A DNA stretch of 43,816 nucleotides from Clostridiales bacterium (GCA_019420275.1 JAHZHN010000015.1:1-43816), one strand, 5' to 3'; shown: positions 33,616 to 41,721, numbered from the stretch's first letter. Program-made: numbers and translations. The notes: generated by a model from the sequence alone, not told the origin.

Positions 33616-34653
33616 CTATTTAAACTGTTTCAGGAATCTTAAGTCACCGCTGTGGAACAGTCTTACGTCATCAACACCGTAGCGCATCATAACAAGACGG
33701 TCCAGTCCGATATTTACATAAAATCCTGTATATTCATCCGGATCCAGTCCTGCTGCCCGCAGTACGTTCGGATGCGGAGAACCACCCGGCATAACTTCGA
33801 TCCATCCTACATGTTTACATACGCTGCATCCTTTTCCTCCGCAAACCTGGCACTGCATATCGATCTCGAATCCAGGCTCTACGAACGGGAAGAAACCAGA
33901 ACGCATTCGAACCGGCACATGCGTGCCGAATACTTTGCTTAAAATACTCTGGATCATTACTTTTCCTGATGTAAATGTAATATCTTTATCTACAATCAGC
34001 GCCTCATACTGGAAAAATGCTCTCTCATGATGGGCATCTGTAGTCTCATTTCTGTAAACACGTCCCGGATATACAAAACGGTACGGCGGTTTATGGGTCT
34101 GCATATAACGAACGCTTCCGCCTGTCAGATGAGGACGCAGGCAGAGTTTTTCATTGGTGCTGCCGCTGTCATGTCCTTCGATCCAGTAAGTATCCATGCT
34201 CTCACGGGCCGGATGATTCGGTGGGAAGTTCAGTTTATCAAATGCATACAGCTCACTGGTGATCTCATCTTCTTCAAATATCTCAAATCCCATGGAACGG
34301 AATGCATCATTGAGGTCATAGCACATCTGTGTGATCGGATGCAGGCCGCCTCCAGATGGAAGGATTCCCGGAACAGAGCAGTCAAAGTCGGAAGATACTT
34401 CGGAAGCTTTCAGCTTTAATTCCACTCTCTTCTCATCGATCAATTCTGTTACCTGTTTTTTCGCCTGATTCAAAAGTTTTCCCATCTCTGGACGCAAAGA
34501 TACATCCAGCTTTGGCATCTCTTTCATCAAAAGACTTAAGGAGCCCTGTTTTCCAATGTATGAGCTCTTTACACTCTGCAGCTCGCCTTCGTTTGCCGCT
34601 TCCGCAATCTTGTTTTTCGCTTCGGATAAAATGCTGTTGATTTTATCTTTCAT
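33616..34653 (-). CDS. pheS: Phenylalanine--tRNA ligase alpha subunit
   Basis: A 345-residue class II synthetase alpha subunit. An N-terminal coiled coil (about 1-85) for tRNA is followed by a catalytic core with motif 2 at FRFVYPGRVYRNETTDAHHERAF-type sequence (about 190-215) and motif 3 near GLDRLVMMRYGVDDVR (about 318-333). The GMGGGG-like Phe pocket region reads MPGGSPHPNVL. GGAGA precedes the ATG. It is the first gene after the Phe T-box. Confidence 0.96.
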   Translation of the reverse strand: MKDKINSILSEAKNKIAEAANEGELQSVKSSYIGKQGSLSLLMKEMPKLDVSLRPEMGKLLNQAKKQVTELIDEKRVELKLKASEVSSDFDCSVPGILPSGGGLHPITQMCYDLNDAFRSMGFEIFEEDEITSELYAFDKLNFPPNHPARESMDTYWIEGHDSGSTNEKLCLRPHLTGGSVRYMQTHKPPYRFVYPGRVYRNETTDAHHERAFFQYEALIVDKDITFTSGKVMIQSILSKVFGTHVPVRMRSGFFPFVEPGFEIDMQCQVCGGKGCSVCKHVGWIEVMPGGSPHPNVLRAAGLDPDEYTGFYVNIGLDRLVMMRYGVDDVRLFHSGDLRFLKQFK

Positions 34654-34703
34654 TTATATTTCTCCTTTCTTACTTCAGGGCGGTCTCCATAAAATTTCTG
34701 GCA

Positions 34704-34973
34704 AATAAAAAAACACCGCCACTTGTTATAAAACAAGGGACGATGTGTATCTATCGCGGTACCACCCTATTTCAGAGTATTCTTTCTTACTCTGCACTCA
34801 TTTTGTGTAATGTTCTGCTACACAGGCATCCGGCTTAACGCATGCTGCTTTTCGCCGGAAAGCTCCCATACTGAAATTTCAAGAAGGCTCACGCGGAATG
34901 CTTACAGCCGGTGACACTCCGTCTCTGGGTCGCTACATCTCCTTTACTCACATATGTTCACAGCTCAAAAATC
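34704..34973 (-). ncRNA. T-box leader (tRNA-Phe sensing) of pheST
   Basis: On the minus strand the T-box core AGGGTGGTACCGCGA occupies 34754-34768. A 15-base terminator stem (34713-34727 with 34732-34746, including two G-U pairs and one mismatch) and a seven-base T-run follow. The AGGG of the T-box can pair with CGTCCCT of the terminator's 5' arm to form the antiterminator. The probable specifier codon is TTC (Phe) in the AATTTCAG segment (complement at 34873-34875), opposite the AGGAGATGTAGCGACC start of stem I. Uncharged tRNA-Phe should prevent termination. Confidence 0.9.
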
Positions 34974-34979
34974 TAGAAT

Positions 34980-35008
34980 ATTATGACACAGATTCTGTCT
35001 TTTGTCAA
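34980..35008 (-). promoter_or_regulatory. Promoter of the pheST T-box transcript
   Basis: On the minus strand, perfect TTGACA (35003-35008), a 17-base spacer and CATAAT (34980-34985). Confidence 0.8.
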
Positions 35009-35062
35009 TAAATTCACATCTTTTATTCTTTGAGAAATAACAGTCTGTCTTCTCTGTTTTTC

Positions 35063-36532
35063 TTACCGCAGCATTCCTCTTCTTACCTTGTCTTCCGCTT
35101 CTCGATTAAAATATGGAATATCGTGAACATCCTTGCTTTCTGATGCCAGAAGATGCACCTGTCCTTTCTGAATTCCCAGTTCACGGGCGATAATATTTTG
35201 TCTCCACTCCACATGCTGAATCTTTTCATAAGGGACCGCCATATAGGTACGCCCAAAAAATCCATTGGATACTTTTAAAAAATCTTCCCCTATGCCGGTA
35301 CCGTCAGACAGATAACTTAGAATCATTCCCAGCAAGGCCAGAAGAATCAGGCCTGCTGCCCCTCCCCAGATCAGAAGCGTGTATCGTTCCAAAAGGCTGG
35401 CAGCAAAGGCTCCTGCCCCACATACAACCAAAAGGTAAATAAAAAATGGAATCGTCCATACTGCCCAGGTACTCCTTGGAACTTTGTCCACCTTCTGCTC
35501 TACTGTATCCAAAAATTCCGGCAGCAAAAGACCAATCTGTTCTTTCAGCTGTTTCTTGGTTCCGTAAAGAACAAGGAAGGAATTTTTTTCCTCTTCCTCA
35601 TCTCCCATTCCGATATTTATAATTTCAGCCTTGTAGCGGTGAAACAGTCTGGCGATCAAAGACTGGCGAATCATAAGTGCCTGTATCTTATTCACAGGGA
35701 TTGTGTATTCCACCGTTTTTAAAAGGCCATAACATATATAGATTCTGCTGCCCTTCCTTCTGGCCCGAAAATCATAGTAGCGGATGAAATCTTTTAGGGT
35801 ATCCCACAACGCAGAGGCCATAATAGATACTACAACAACAGCCGCCCCTGCCATACCAAACAGAGATCCTATCACATCCGGCTTGGTCAGAACATGAACA
35901 GCGCCCACGATGGAACCGATGATTCCCAGAATTAGAAAAATAACGGATGTTATATTGATCGAATAGATCCCATGACGGATAATATCTCCCAGATCCGCCC
36001 GAAAATCAAATTTCTCTTCTGCCTGATTTTCCGGTTTCATTTCTTCCACGCCCTGCATCTTCTCCATAATCTCATATTGAAATGCCTGGGCATCTGCTTT
36101 TTTCAAGACGATCTTTACATCTGTGCTGTCTGCCGTAGACCGGCTGTTGGTATCAATCTTGATCTTACATGTTCCGATTATCATCTCAAACAGATTCTGT
36201 TCAATGTTAATGTTGGAAATATTCTGAATGCTGATCGTATTCTTTTTTTTATTGACCGTATTCCTCTCAACCACGATAGCATCTTCCTCTATGGATATGT
36301 AAGTCTTTGCCCATACCAGAAATCTGCTTGCAATAATGACCGCAAAAACAAGAATCACTGCCAGTACAGCAAAAGATATCTTATCCAGGATTGCTGAAAA
36401 ATCCATCCGGGAAAGTTCATCTGCCTCCTGAAATATTTCCACCGCAAAAATAACGATCAGAGCAAAAATTCCTCCAAAAATCTGTTCTGCCACGATTGAT
36501 ATATGATTTCGAAATCTCTTATTCTTCTCCAT
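35063..36532 (-). CDS. bPH2-domain membrane protein, YdbT-like
   Basis: A 489-residue membrane protein with three alternating blocks: membrane hairpins (about 15-75, 200-250 and 365-415) each followed by a bacterial PH domain of the bPH2 (PF03703) type. Examples are NTISIQNISNINIEQNLFE, YTIPVNKIQALMIRQSLIARLF and MAVPYEKIQHVEWRQNIIAREL. The start at 36532 is chosen because AGAGGG lies six bases ahead; it overlaps the previous gene by 14 bases. With that gene it forms the usual YdbS-YdbT pair. Function is unknown in most species; some pairs are linked to resistance to antimicrobial agents. Confidence 0.85.
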   Translation of the reverse strand: MEKNKRFRNHISIVAEQIFGGIFALIVIFAVEIFQEADELSRMDFSAILDKISFAVLAVILVFAVIIASRFLVWAKTYISIEEDAIVVERNTVNKKKNTISIQNISNINIEQNLFEMIIGTCKIKIDTNSRSTADSTDVKIVLKKADAQAFQYEIMEKMQGVEEMKPENQAEEKFDFRADLGDIIRHGIYSINITSVIFLILGIIGSIVGAVHVLTKPDVIGSLFGMAGAAVVVVSIMASALWDTLKDFIRYYDFRARRKGSRIYICYGLLKTVEYTIPVNKIQALMIRQSLIARLFHRYKAEIINIGMGDEEEEKNSFLVLYGTKKQLKEQIGLLLPEFLDTVEQKVDKVPRSTWAVWTIPFFIYLLVVCGAGAFAASLLERYTLLIWGGAAGLILLALLGMILSYLSDGTGIGEDFLKVSNGFFGRTYMAVPYEKIQHVEWRQNIIARELGIQKGQVHLLASESKDVHDIPYFNREAEDKVRRGMLR

Positions 36533-37052
36533 ACGCATCCCTCTGTCCTGCCGCAATCTCATTAATCCTATGTCTTAAAGCATCCGCAATCTGATCTGCC
36601 TTCTCTTCCTCTAAAAATGACAGCGTTACATCTCCCCCTCCTGTTGTCACGATTACTTTGGATACTTTAAACATCTGGTCAAAAGGACCTCTTGCCGTCT
36701 GAAGTTTGTGGAGACGCTCGATCGGAACGATATCTCTCTTCACTATCAGGTATCCTTCCCGGATATCAATGCATTCTTCATTGATACTGTATCGGTATCT
36801 GTGAAATCTGAAATATGGGCTGATCAGCATATTCAGCACAATCAAAATCAAAAGAATCAGCGATATCCACTTTCCAACTGCAATATTTTTCGGAATCATC
36901 CAAAAATAATTTATCACGCCCAGAATAATCAGGCCGATGACTCCGGCCACGGCTGCTGAAGCATACATGCAGTAAAGAGCTCGCTTCGGAAGTTTCTCAT
37001 AGGTTATACCCGATGTTTTCCTTTGCATTTGGTTAATACTTTCTGTCTTCAT
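36519..37052 (-). CDS. bPH2-domain membrane protein, YdbS-like
   Basis: A 177-residue protein with two N-terminal membrane segments (about 25-75) and one bPH2 domain (about 85-165): YRYSINEECIDIREGYLIVKR-type start, IVPIERLHKLQTARGPFDQMF and VIVTTGGGDVTLSFL. The start at 37052 has GGAGG five bases upstream; an ATG at 37073 lacks one. It overlaps the YdbT-like gene, so the two are translationally coupled. A consensus-like promoter lies at 37105-37133, just past the ABC-F stop. Confidence 0.87.
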   Translation of the reverse strand: MKTESINQMQRKTSGITYEKLPKRALYCMYASAAVAGVIGLIILGVINYFWMIPKNIAVGKWISLILLILIVLNMLISPYFRFHRYRYSINEECIDIREGYLIVKRDIVPIERLHKLQTARGPFDQMFKVSKVIVTTGGGDVTLSFLEEEKADQIADALRHRINEIAAGQRDAYGEE

Positions 37053-37104
37053 GACTCCCTCCTTTGTATTCAATGATCAGACATTGATTGTTTCTTACAA
37101 GACC

Positions 37105-37133
37105 ATACTACAGAAGCCTCCTTTTCCTGTCAA
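37105..37133 (-). promoter_or_regulatory. Promoter of the bPH2 gene pair
   Basis: On the minus strand, perfect TTGACA (37128-37133), a 17-base spacer and TAGTAT (37105-37110), starting 5 bases after the ABC-F stop. No terminator separates them, so read-through from the ABC-F gene is also possible. Confidence 0.7.
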
Positions 37134-37138
37134 TCATA

Positions 37139-38632
37139 TTAGGACGTAATCTCCACCGTCCTGGTTGCGATCCGATCCGCAAACATCCGGTCATGCTCCA
37201 CAAATACCATCGTCGGCTGAAATTGCTTTAAAAGCTCCTCCAGCTGTACCCGTGAAAAAATATCAATATAATTCAGGGGCTCATCCCACAGATACAGATG
37301 CGCCTGGTCACACAGACTGGCTGCGATCAGCACTTTTTTCTTCTGCCCCTGACTGAAACATTCCATAGCCTGATCCAGCGTCTCCCTGGAAAAATCCAGT
37401 TTCCGAAGGATGGTTTTCAGGAGGGTCTCATCCACCCCTCTTTCCCGGGCAAAATTTCTCAGAGTTCCTCGAAGCATGGAAGTATCCTGGGATACATAGG
37501 AAATATCCATCTGTCCCGCAGTCTCTATCGTACCCTGATGCTCTATTTCCTCTCCCCGGATCAGTTTTATCAGACTGGACTTGCCGCATCCGTTGCTTCC
37601 TCTTAAATTTACCCGATCTCCCTGGGACACTTCAAAGGTCAGAGGTTGGAAAATCTTCCGGCCGTCGTACAGGATCTGCAGGTTTTCACACCGGACAAGC
37701 CGCTTTTTCTCATGTTCTTTCGGGCTCAGCTTCAGGGACTGTATTTCCTCCAGATCTTTCAAAAGCGTAGATTTTTCTTTTACTGCCCGGTTCTGTTTCT
37801 GCTGGATATCTTTCTTCCTGGCCTGCATCTTCCTCGTCTTCTCCCCGATATATGGCCGTCTTCCTTTCCAGTCGGTCTGCTTGATTGGATCACGGCCGAT
37901 CTTGGATCTTTCGGATTTATCCGCCCACTGTCCTGCTCTTCTGGAAGCTTCCTGCAGATGACGGATTTCTTTTTTCAGTCTGGCATTCTGAGCCGCTTCA
38001 AACTGATCCTGTCTCTGTTTATTCTCATACCAGGAGGAAAAATTTCCTTTCTGCAGCTGGATGCTGCTCCGGTTGATGGCCAGTATATGGTCCACGCACT
38101 GATCCAGAAAAGCCCTGTCGTGGGATACCAGAATAAATCCCTGTTTTCCAGACAGATACCTGGCCACCGACTCCCTTCCTTCCACATCCAGATGGTTGGT
38201 CGGCTCATCCAGCAGAAGAAAAGAATTTTCTCCGGCGAACAAAACAGCCAGCTGGATTTTCGTCCGTTCTCCGTAGGACAATGTCTCATAAGGCCGGAAC
38301 AGCACATCCTCCGGAATTCCCAGCAGATTCATCTCCCGGAGGATTTTCCAGAATTCATACTGCGGGTCCATATCCTCCAGTACATCGATGGTGTTCTGTT
38401 CCTGGTTCCCTGCATGAAACGGAAAATACTGAAACGGCATACTGGTCTGAATTTCACCTTTATACGGATATTTTCCTTCCAGCAGATGGAGAAGGGTCGT
38501 CTTGCCCTTTCCATTCCTTCCAATCAGTCCGAGTTTCCAGCTGATGTCTGCCTGAAACGATATGTTCTCAAATACATTTTCCGAACTGGTATCATATCCA
38601 AAGGTTACATTTGCAACACGAATCATTGACAT
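37139..38632 (-). CDS. Lsa/CplR-like ABC-F ribosomal protection protein
   Basis: A 497-residue twin-cassette ABC-F protein. NBD1 has GRNGKGKTT, LSYGE, FLLLDEPTNHLD and VSHDRAF; NBD2 has GSNGCGKSS, FSQGQKKKV and a Walker B reading LWDEPLNYID. The DEPLN variant and the VEHDRMF H-loop are typical of the Lsa/Vga/CplR resistance group. The interdomain helical hairpin (about 195-300, with RRAGQWADKSERSKIG) is the antibiotic resistance domain that reaches the peptidyl-transferase centre and displaces lincosamides, streptogramin A or pleuromutilins in relatives. The start at 38632 has GGAGG seven bases upstream. The long upstream leader with a three-codon ORF and terminator supports antibiotic-inducible control. 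The drug spectrum is not predictable from sequence. Confidence 0.9.
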   Translation of the reverse strand: MSMIRVANVTFGYDTSSENVFENISFQADISWKLGLIGRNGKGKTTLLHLLEGKYPYKGEIQTSMPFQYFPFHAGNQEQNTIDVLEDMDPQYEFWKILREMNLLGIPEDVLFRPYETLSYGERTKIQLAVLFAGENSFLLLDEPTNHLDVEGRESVARYLSGKQGFILVSHDRAFLDQCVDHILAINRSSIQLQKGNFSSWYENKQRQDQFEAAQNARLKKEIRHLQEASRRAGQWADKSERSKIGRDPIKQTDWKGRRPYIGEKTRKMQARKKDIQQKQNRAVKEKSTLLKDLEEIQSLKLSPKEHEKKRLVRCENLQILYDGRKIFQPLTFEVSQGDRVNLRGSNGCGKSSLIKLIRGEEIEHQGTIETAGQMDISYVSQDTSMLRGTLRNFARERGVDETLLKTILRKLDFSRETLDQAMECFSQGQKKKVLIAASLCDQAHLYLWDEPLNYIDIFSRVQLEELLKQFQPTMVFVEHDRMFADRIATRTVEITS

Positions 38633-38664
38633 TTTCATACCTCCTTCTGCCCGATAAATACCTG

Positions 38665-38800
38665 CTCGTGCAGGCACGGCAGTCATTTTCCGGGCTTAGC
38701 GCAAAAAAATACTGCAGGGGAATTCCTGCAGCATCAAAATACAAAACTTATGAAACCTGGCGGCGGATATACACCGGATGCACACTCGTGCAAGCACGGC
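38665..38800 (-). repeat. Two 16-base near-identical repeats in the ABC-F leader
   Basis: CTCGTGCAGGCACGGC (38665-38680) and CTCGTGCAAGCACGGC (38785-38800) match at 15 of 16 bases. The first can fold alone (CCTGC/GCAGG, 38661-38674) about 18 bases from the ribosome site; the second lies inside the GGCGGC/GCCGCC hairpin. Confidence 0.7.
38703..38731 (-). terminator. Conditional intrinsic terminator in the ABC-F leader
   Basis: CTGCAGG (38712-38718) pairs with CCTGCAG (38725-38731) around a 6-base loop; on the minus strand a run of seven T (38703-38709) follows. It lies upstream of the coding region, so it is a premature terminator. Confidence 0.85.
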
Positions 38801-38968
38801 GAGCCGCCCTTTGGCGTATCACACAAAACACCGTCTCTTCCAACGGCTGTTTCTGTCTCTGTCTGACTCATATCTATGATTCTTGCTGATCATGAAAATC
38901 TGCGGAATATCCCTGCTAATCACTGTCACCGTGTATCAAAACGGTGCCCTTTTCTCTTCTTAGCAAGC

Positions 38969-38980
38969 TTATTTCCGCAT
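38969..38980 (-). CDS. Three-codon leader ORF (Met-Arg-Lys-stop)
   Basis: ATG CGG AAA TAA on the minus strand, with a strong SD (GATTGAGGTG; core at 38986-38991) five bases before the ATG and about 28 bases from the predicted transcript start. Mini-ORFs of about three codons are described upstream of the Listeria lmo0919 lincosamide-resistance ABC-F gene, where drug-stalled ribosomes cause antitermination. Its codons form the 5' arm of the sequestering hairpin. Confidence 0.7.
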   Translation of the reverse strand: MRK

Positions 38981-39014
38981 GTTTTCACCTCAATCCTTTG
39001 TTTTCTTCTTTTTC

Positions 39015-39043
39015 TTTGTATCATACTCCTTCCCGAATGTCAA
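39015..39043 (-). promoter_or_regulatory. Promoter of the ABC-F leader transcript
   Basis: On the minus strand, perfect TTGACA (39038-39043), a 17-base spacer and TACAAA (39015-39020); the -10 box is weak. Confidence 0.6.
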
Positions 39044-39063
39044 CTGTGAATAACAAACTGCAC

Positions 39064-39681
39064 TCAGCCTCTTGATAAATCAGCTAGTTTTCGAAAGTAA
39101 TGATCAACTTCTGTATCTAGTGTAAATACGTCATTTATTCTGCTCCCTACATCGAATTTCTTGTAAAATTTTTTATATTCCCCTGGACCTGCGAATATAA
39201 GACTGTAAAACCACTCCACAATAAAATCATCAGGATTTTCCTTTCGTATTCTTTTCACTAATCTTTTCCCTTTTTCTTCTGATGCTTCAATTTTCAGTTC
39301 CGGATTCCCCCAGAAAAAATATTCTGTTGTCGCTTGAATATAACCATCTAATAAAACGAATTTTTTGTTTTGAATCAATGTCTCTTCTCCATACTCTAAG
39401 AGATAAAAAAATAACTTTTTCTCAAAAAAATTTGTATTATAATATTTATCCACGTCTTCTATGTATATATCTTCCAACGCTATCCACGTCTGTGCTAATA
39501 ATACAAGAAATTCGTCAAAATCTCTGCTGATTTTCCATTGATCAAAAACCTCTGACAGAAACTTTCTTTGATCTTTTATATTTCTCAGCATCCAGCCCTT
39601 TCTGAAAAAAGGCTGAATGCTGCTCTTACTTTCTTCTATATTCTCTTCCTCATATCCATGAGATAAACGATAAATATACAT
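39064..39681 (-). CDS. Unknown 205-residue protein, immunity-like
   Basis: A soluble, acidic, mostly helical protein rich in aromatic residues. It begins MYIYRLSHGYEEE, an N-terminal strand like those of two other genes in this array (41524-41721 and 39710-40237), then diverges. No signal peptide or membrane segment. A GGAGA ribosome site is well placed. It is the last gene of the AT-rich array, and its stop (39064) lies 21 bases before the ABC-F leader promoter. I recognise no family; the immunity idea rests on context and composition. Confidence 0.75.
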   Translation of the reverse strand: MYIYRLSHGYEEENIEESKSSIQPFFRKGWMLRNIKDQRKFLSEVFDQWKISRDFDEFLVLLAQTWIALEDIYIEDVDKYYNTNFFEKKLFFYLLEYGEETLIQNKKFVLLDGYIQATTEYFFWGNPELKIEASEEKGKRLVKRIRKENPDDFIVEWFYSLIFAGPGEYKKFYKKFDVGSRINDVFTLDTEVDHYFRKLADLSRG

Positions 39682-39709
39682 AATATGTCTCTCCTTTTTA
39701 TCGAATTGA

Positions 39710-40237
39710 CTAATTCTGTTTTATTTCCGTCCATGTATAGGAATCAATGTCACAATTCTGTTTTAAATAAGCCGAAAATTCCTCCTTATCCTTTGTCTCA
39801 AACCTTATTTTCTTTGTCTTATGATCCGGATCAACACAGTAAAAATTTTCCGTTTTTTCACTTTTCAGCAGGATAATCCTGCCTGCTGCTGCATAGAATT
39901 CTGCTTCTCCTTCGAAAATGTAATATTTATTCGTTCCATCATCTAATTTTATTCGCACATCGTTATCATCTATTTTTTTCATGATTAAATCATCTGCCAG
40001 TTGTACAAAAAAATACTTATAAAATTCTCGGCTGAATCCTTCCGGCCACCATTTGTCATTGATCTCATATTCCCAAATTTCCAATGCTTCTTCTTTTCCT
40101 CTGAATCTTGGCTGTTTTGCGAACTTTTTGCGGCCGCGTTCTGCCAATTCATAACTAGAATATACCGCTATGAAAACAGTATCATCCTTGTCCGGATCAT
40201 CCTCATCCCAATAATCAAAAATCAACTCATATAACAT
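39710..40237 (-). CDS. Unknown two-part protein with DUF7336-like N-terminus
   Basis: A 175-residue soluble acidic protein. Residues 1-70 follow the pattern YELxF...VFIAVYSSYELAERGRKKF...EIWEYEIN, which resembles DUF7336-type modules seen in small toxin-immunity genes. The C-terminal part (about 105-175) has NFYCVDPDHK...IRFETKDKEEFSAYL...YTWTEI, a layout shared with the protein at 42491-42901. The start at 40237 has GGAGGAGG upstream; an in-frame TTG lies 18 bases earlier. It is 20 bases after the stop of the 40258-40704 gene. Confidence 0.78.
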   Translation of the reverse strand: MLYELIFDYWDEDDPDKDDTVFIAVYSSYELAERGRKKFAKQPRFRGKEEALEIWEYEINDKWWPEGFSREFYKYFFVQLADDLIMKKIDDNDVRIKLDDGTNKYYIFEGEAEFYAAAGRIILLKSEKTENFYCVDPDHKTKKIRFETKDKEEFSAYLKQNCDIDSYTWTEIKQN

Positions 40238-40257
40238 TATGATTCCCTCCTCCAAAA

Positions 40258-40704
40258 CTAACTTGCGTTAACATCCATTTTTACTTTCGTTTCTTTTCTT
40301 TCTCCTTGTTCATAGTAATATATTTTTAGCATAATATCCGGGGTATCTGATCCCCATATCACAACACTATAGTAACTTGTTTTCCCACTTGTTTTTGGCA
40401 CTATTTTTTTATAGTCATCTATGTACTCTTCCGCATTTATCTTTTCTTCTCTTTTCTCTTCCCCGATTGTTCCGGAAATCTTTATTTCTCCAATATTACC
40501 ACTCGTATTTCCGAAATAAATCAAGAATCCTTCCCAAAATCCTTTCTCATCTTCCACAGCATATAATCCCCATTTTCCATCTTTGCTTTCTGCCGACCAA
40601 TATTTTCTTTGATTCTTTTCTTTCACTCCTGCCGCTATCAGGAAACATCCAATTAAAACAATAAATACAATTATAAATTTCTTAGTTCTCAAATTATTTT
40701 TCAT
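40258..40704 (-). CDS. Unknown membrane-anchored or lipoprotein-like protein
   Basis: A 148-residue protein with a Lys-rich N-terminus and one hydrophobic segment (about 10-26). LIGC at about residues 17-20 fits a lipobox, but hydrophobic residues continue after the Cys (FLIAAG), so a simple membrane anchor is equally possible. The extracytoplasmic part is rich in beta-forming residues (KWGLYAVEDEKGFWEGFLIYF, SYYSVVIWGS, DIMLKIYYYEQGERK). GGGA precedes the ATG. No family recognised. Confidence 0.75.
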   Translation of the reverse strand: MKNNLRTKKFIIVFIVLIGCFLIAAGVKEKNQRKYWSAESKDGKWGLYAVEDEKGFWEGFLIYFGNTSGNIGEIKISGTIGEEKREEKINAEEYIDDYKKIVPKTSGKTSYYSVVIWGSDTPDIMLKIYYYEQGERKETKVKMDVNAS

Positions 40705-40746
40705 AACTATCCCTCACTTTCCTGGTTTTCAGTTAAAGGAACATCA

Positions 40747-40941
40747 TCATCGCAATTCCTGAAACAATTCTTCTGATCCAGAACACATTTCTTCATGTGA
40801 GATTGTTTCCAGTACGATTTCGTCCTTCTTTATAAAACAAATATCAAACCGATAATCAGCGAAATTATACAAGTCAGGATACTTTCTTAAAATTTTTATA
40901 CTTTCTTTATTGCATTGATAATAATACCAATTATCTGTCAT
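40747..40941 (-). CDS. Unknown 64-residue protein
   Basis: A small acidic protein beginning MTDNWYYYQCNKESIKILRK with AAAGGG six bases before the ATG. No signal peptide or hydrophobic segment. It keeps the strand and AT-rich composition of the array. It could be a shortened relic of a larger gene, as no family pattern is seen. The 105 bases upstream (40942-41046) hold no clear promoter or terminator. Confidence 0.55.
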   Translation of the reverse strand: MTDNWYYYQCNKESIKILRKYPDLYNFADYRFDICFIKKDEIVLETISHEEMCSGSEELFQELR

Positions 40942-41046
40942 TACATACCCTTTTTTACTCTTCTTTCTCTTTATTATGGATCCATTCTTTCTACATAATC
41001 TGCTCTCCAGAAAAAAAGGTTCTAAATCCTTAAAAAAATAGCAATT

Positions 41047-41400
41047 TTACATTATGTACATAATCATAATCCAAGCTCCGAATATAACTATCATTAAATT
41101 GATTCCATCTATTTTATCTTCTGCTGATCCTTTATAAAAATATGATAATAATAATATTATTAAATACCCAATTAAAACAAAAATGCCCAATATAAACTTT
41201 CCAAATAATTCATAAATTAAAATACAAAAAAATAATCCTACTCCTTCTTTTAAAATAGTCTTAACTTCTCTTTTTAGAAATGACAGAATTGTAATTTTTT
41301 TCATTACAACACTAATGATAAAATCTTTAAATAACAGTACTATTAATAATGGTATAAGAAGAATTTTTATTTCTTGCAATATTGTTCCAAAAAAATCCAT
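41047..41400 (-). CDS. Unknown 117-residue membrane protein
   Basis: Three or four hydrophobic segments (about 12-32, 52-70, 70-88 and 103-117) with a Lys-rich cytoplasmic loop (MKKITILSFLKREVKTILKEG). Very AT-rich. The nearest ribosome-site candidate (GGAG) is 13 bases upstream, which is long, so the start is uncertain. Multi-pass membrane proteins of this size occur in immunity arrays against secreted toxins, but nothing more specific can be said. Confidence 0.65.
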   Translation of the reverse strand: MDFFGTILQEIKILLIPLLIVLLFKDFIISVVMKKITILSFLKREVKTILKEGVGLFFCILIYELFGKFILGIFVLIGYLIILLLSYFYKGSAEDKIDGINLMIVIFGAWIMIMYIM

Positions 41401-41523
41401 TTTGTATATATAGCTCCTTCCAACCTTTCATAAAATATGTTCTACCATCTAATACAAATATGAACGCAATCTCTTCCTTCGCATATGCGTTTTTTTGATC
41501 TTTAAAGCATAAAACTTCCTTTG

Positions 41524-41721
41524 TTAATCATAAAAATAATAGTTATCACGGTTCAATTCCATTTTCTTAATCTTGAATCCATGAGAATGGTCTTTGTATC
41601 CCGGAAGTTCTGAACTATATTTTTTCATGATTTGTCTGGCTTTTTTATAACTGCTGAAATATCCTATCAGGCTTGCAAAGCCTTTTTTCTCTTTCTTATA
41701 CATTAATTGATAAACGTACAT
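41524..41721 (-). CDS. DUF7336-like small protein
   Basis: A 65-residue protein: YVYQLMYKKEKKGFASLIGYFSS, then KKARQIMKKY, a Gly-rich turn and GFKIKKMELNRDNY. This strand-strand-helix-strand layout (YxL...IGxYSSxxxA...GFxIxxxEL) matches DUF7336-type modules. The region 12-33 bases upstream of its ATG is 20/22 identical to the region upstream of the gene starting at 40237, which indicates duplication. A GGGAGAAG ribosome site precedes the ATG at 41721. Confidence 0.75.
   Translation of the reverse strand: MYVYQLMYKKEKKGFASLIGYFSSYKKARQIMKKYSSELPGYKDHSHGFKIKKMELNRDNYYFYD

Larger units (their letters stand above)
38633..39008 (-). promoter_or_regulatory. Ribosome-mediated attenuator leader of the ABC-F gene
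   Basis: About 375 bases of untranslated leader with mutually exclusive folds. Fold 1 is a three-tier hairpin: GCGGAA (38902-38907) with TTCCGC (38973-38978), TGCTAA (38914-38919) with TTAGCA (38960-38965), and CACCGT (38927-38932) with ACGGTG (38941-38946). Fold 2 is an intrinsic terminator at 38703-38731. Fold 3, the antiterminator, pairs 38900-38916 with 38714-38731: CCCTGC/GCAGGG, GGAAT/ATTCC and CTGC/GCAG. The segment 38900-38916 cannot be in folds 1 and 3 at once, and the outer arm of fold 1 is the mini-ORF itself. A GC-rich hairpin (38759-38764 with 38803-38808) sits between. The logic is inferred; the complementarity is seen. Confidence 0.8.

Noticed and set aside
35009..35062. Terminator after the YdbT-like gene
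   Set aside because: Only a weak AGAGAA/TTTCTC pairing was found, without a proper T-run on the minus strand.
41480..41503. CGCATATGCG followed by T-run as a terminator
   Set aside because: The stem would be five bases with no loop, and the T-run is on the plus strand where no gene is present.
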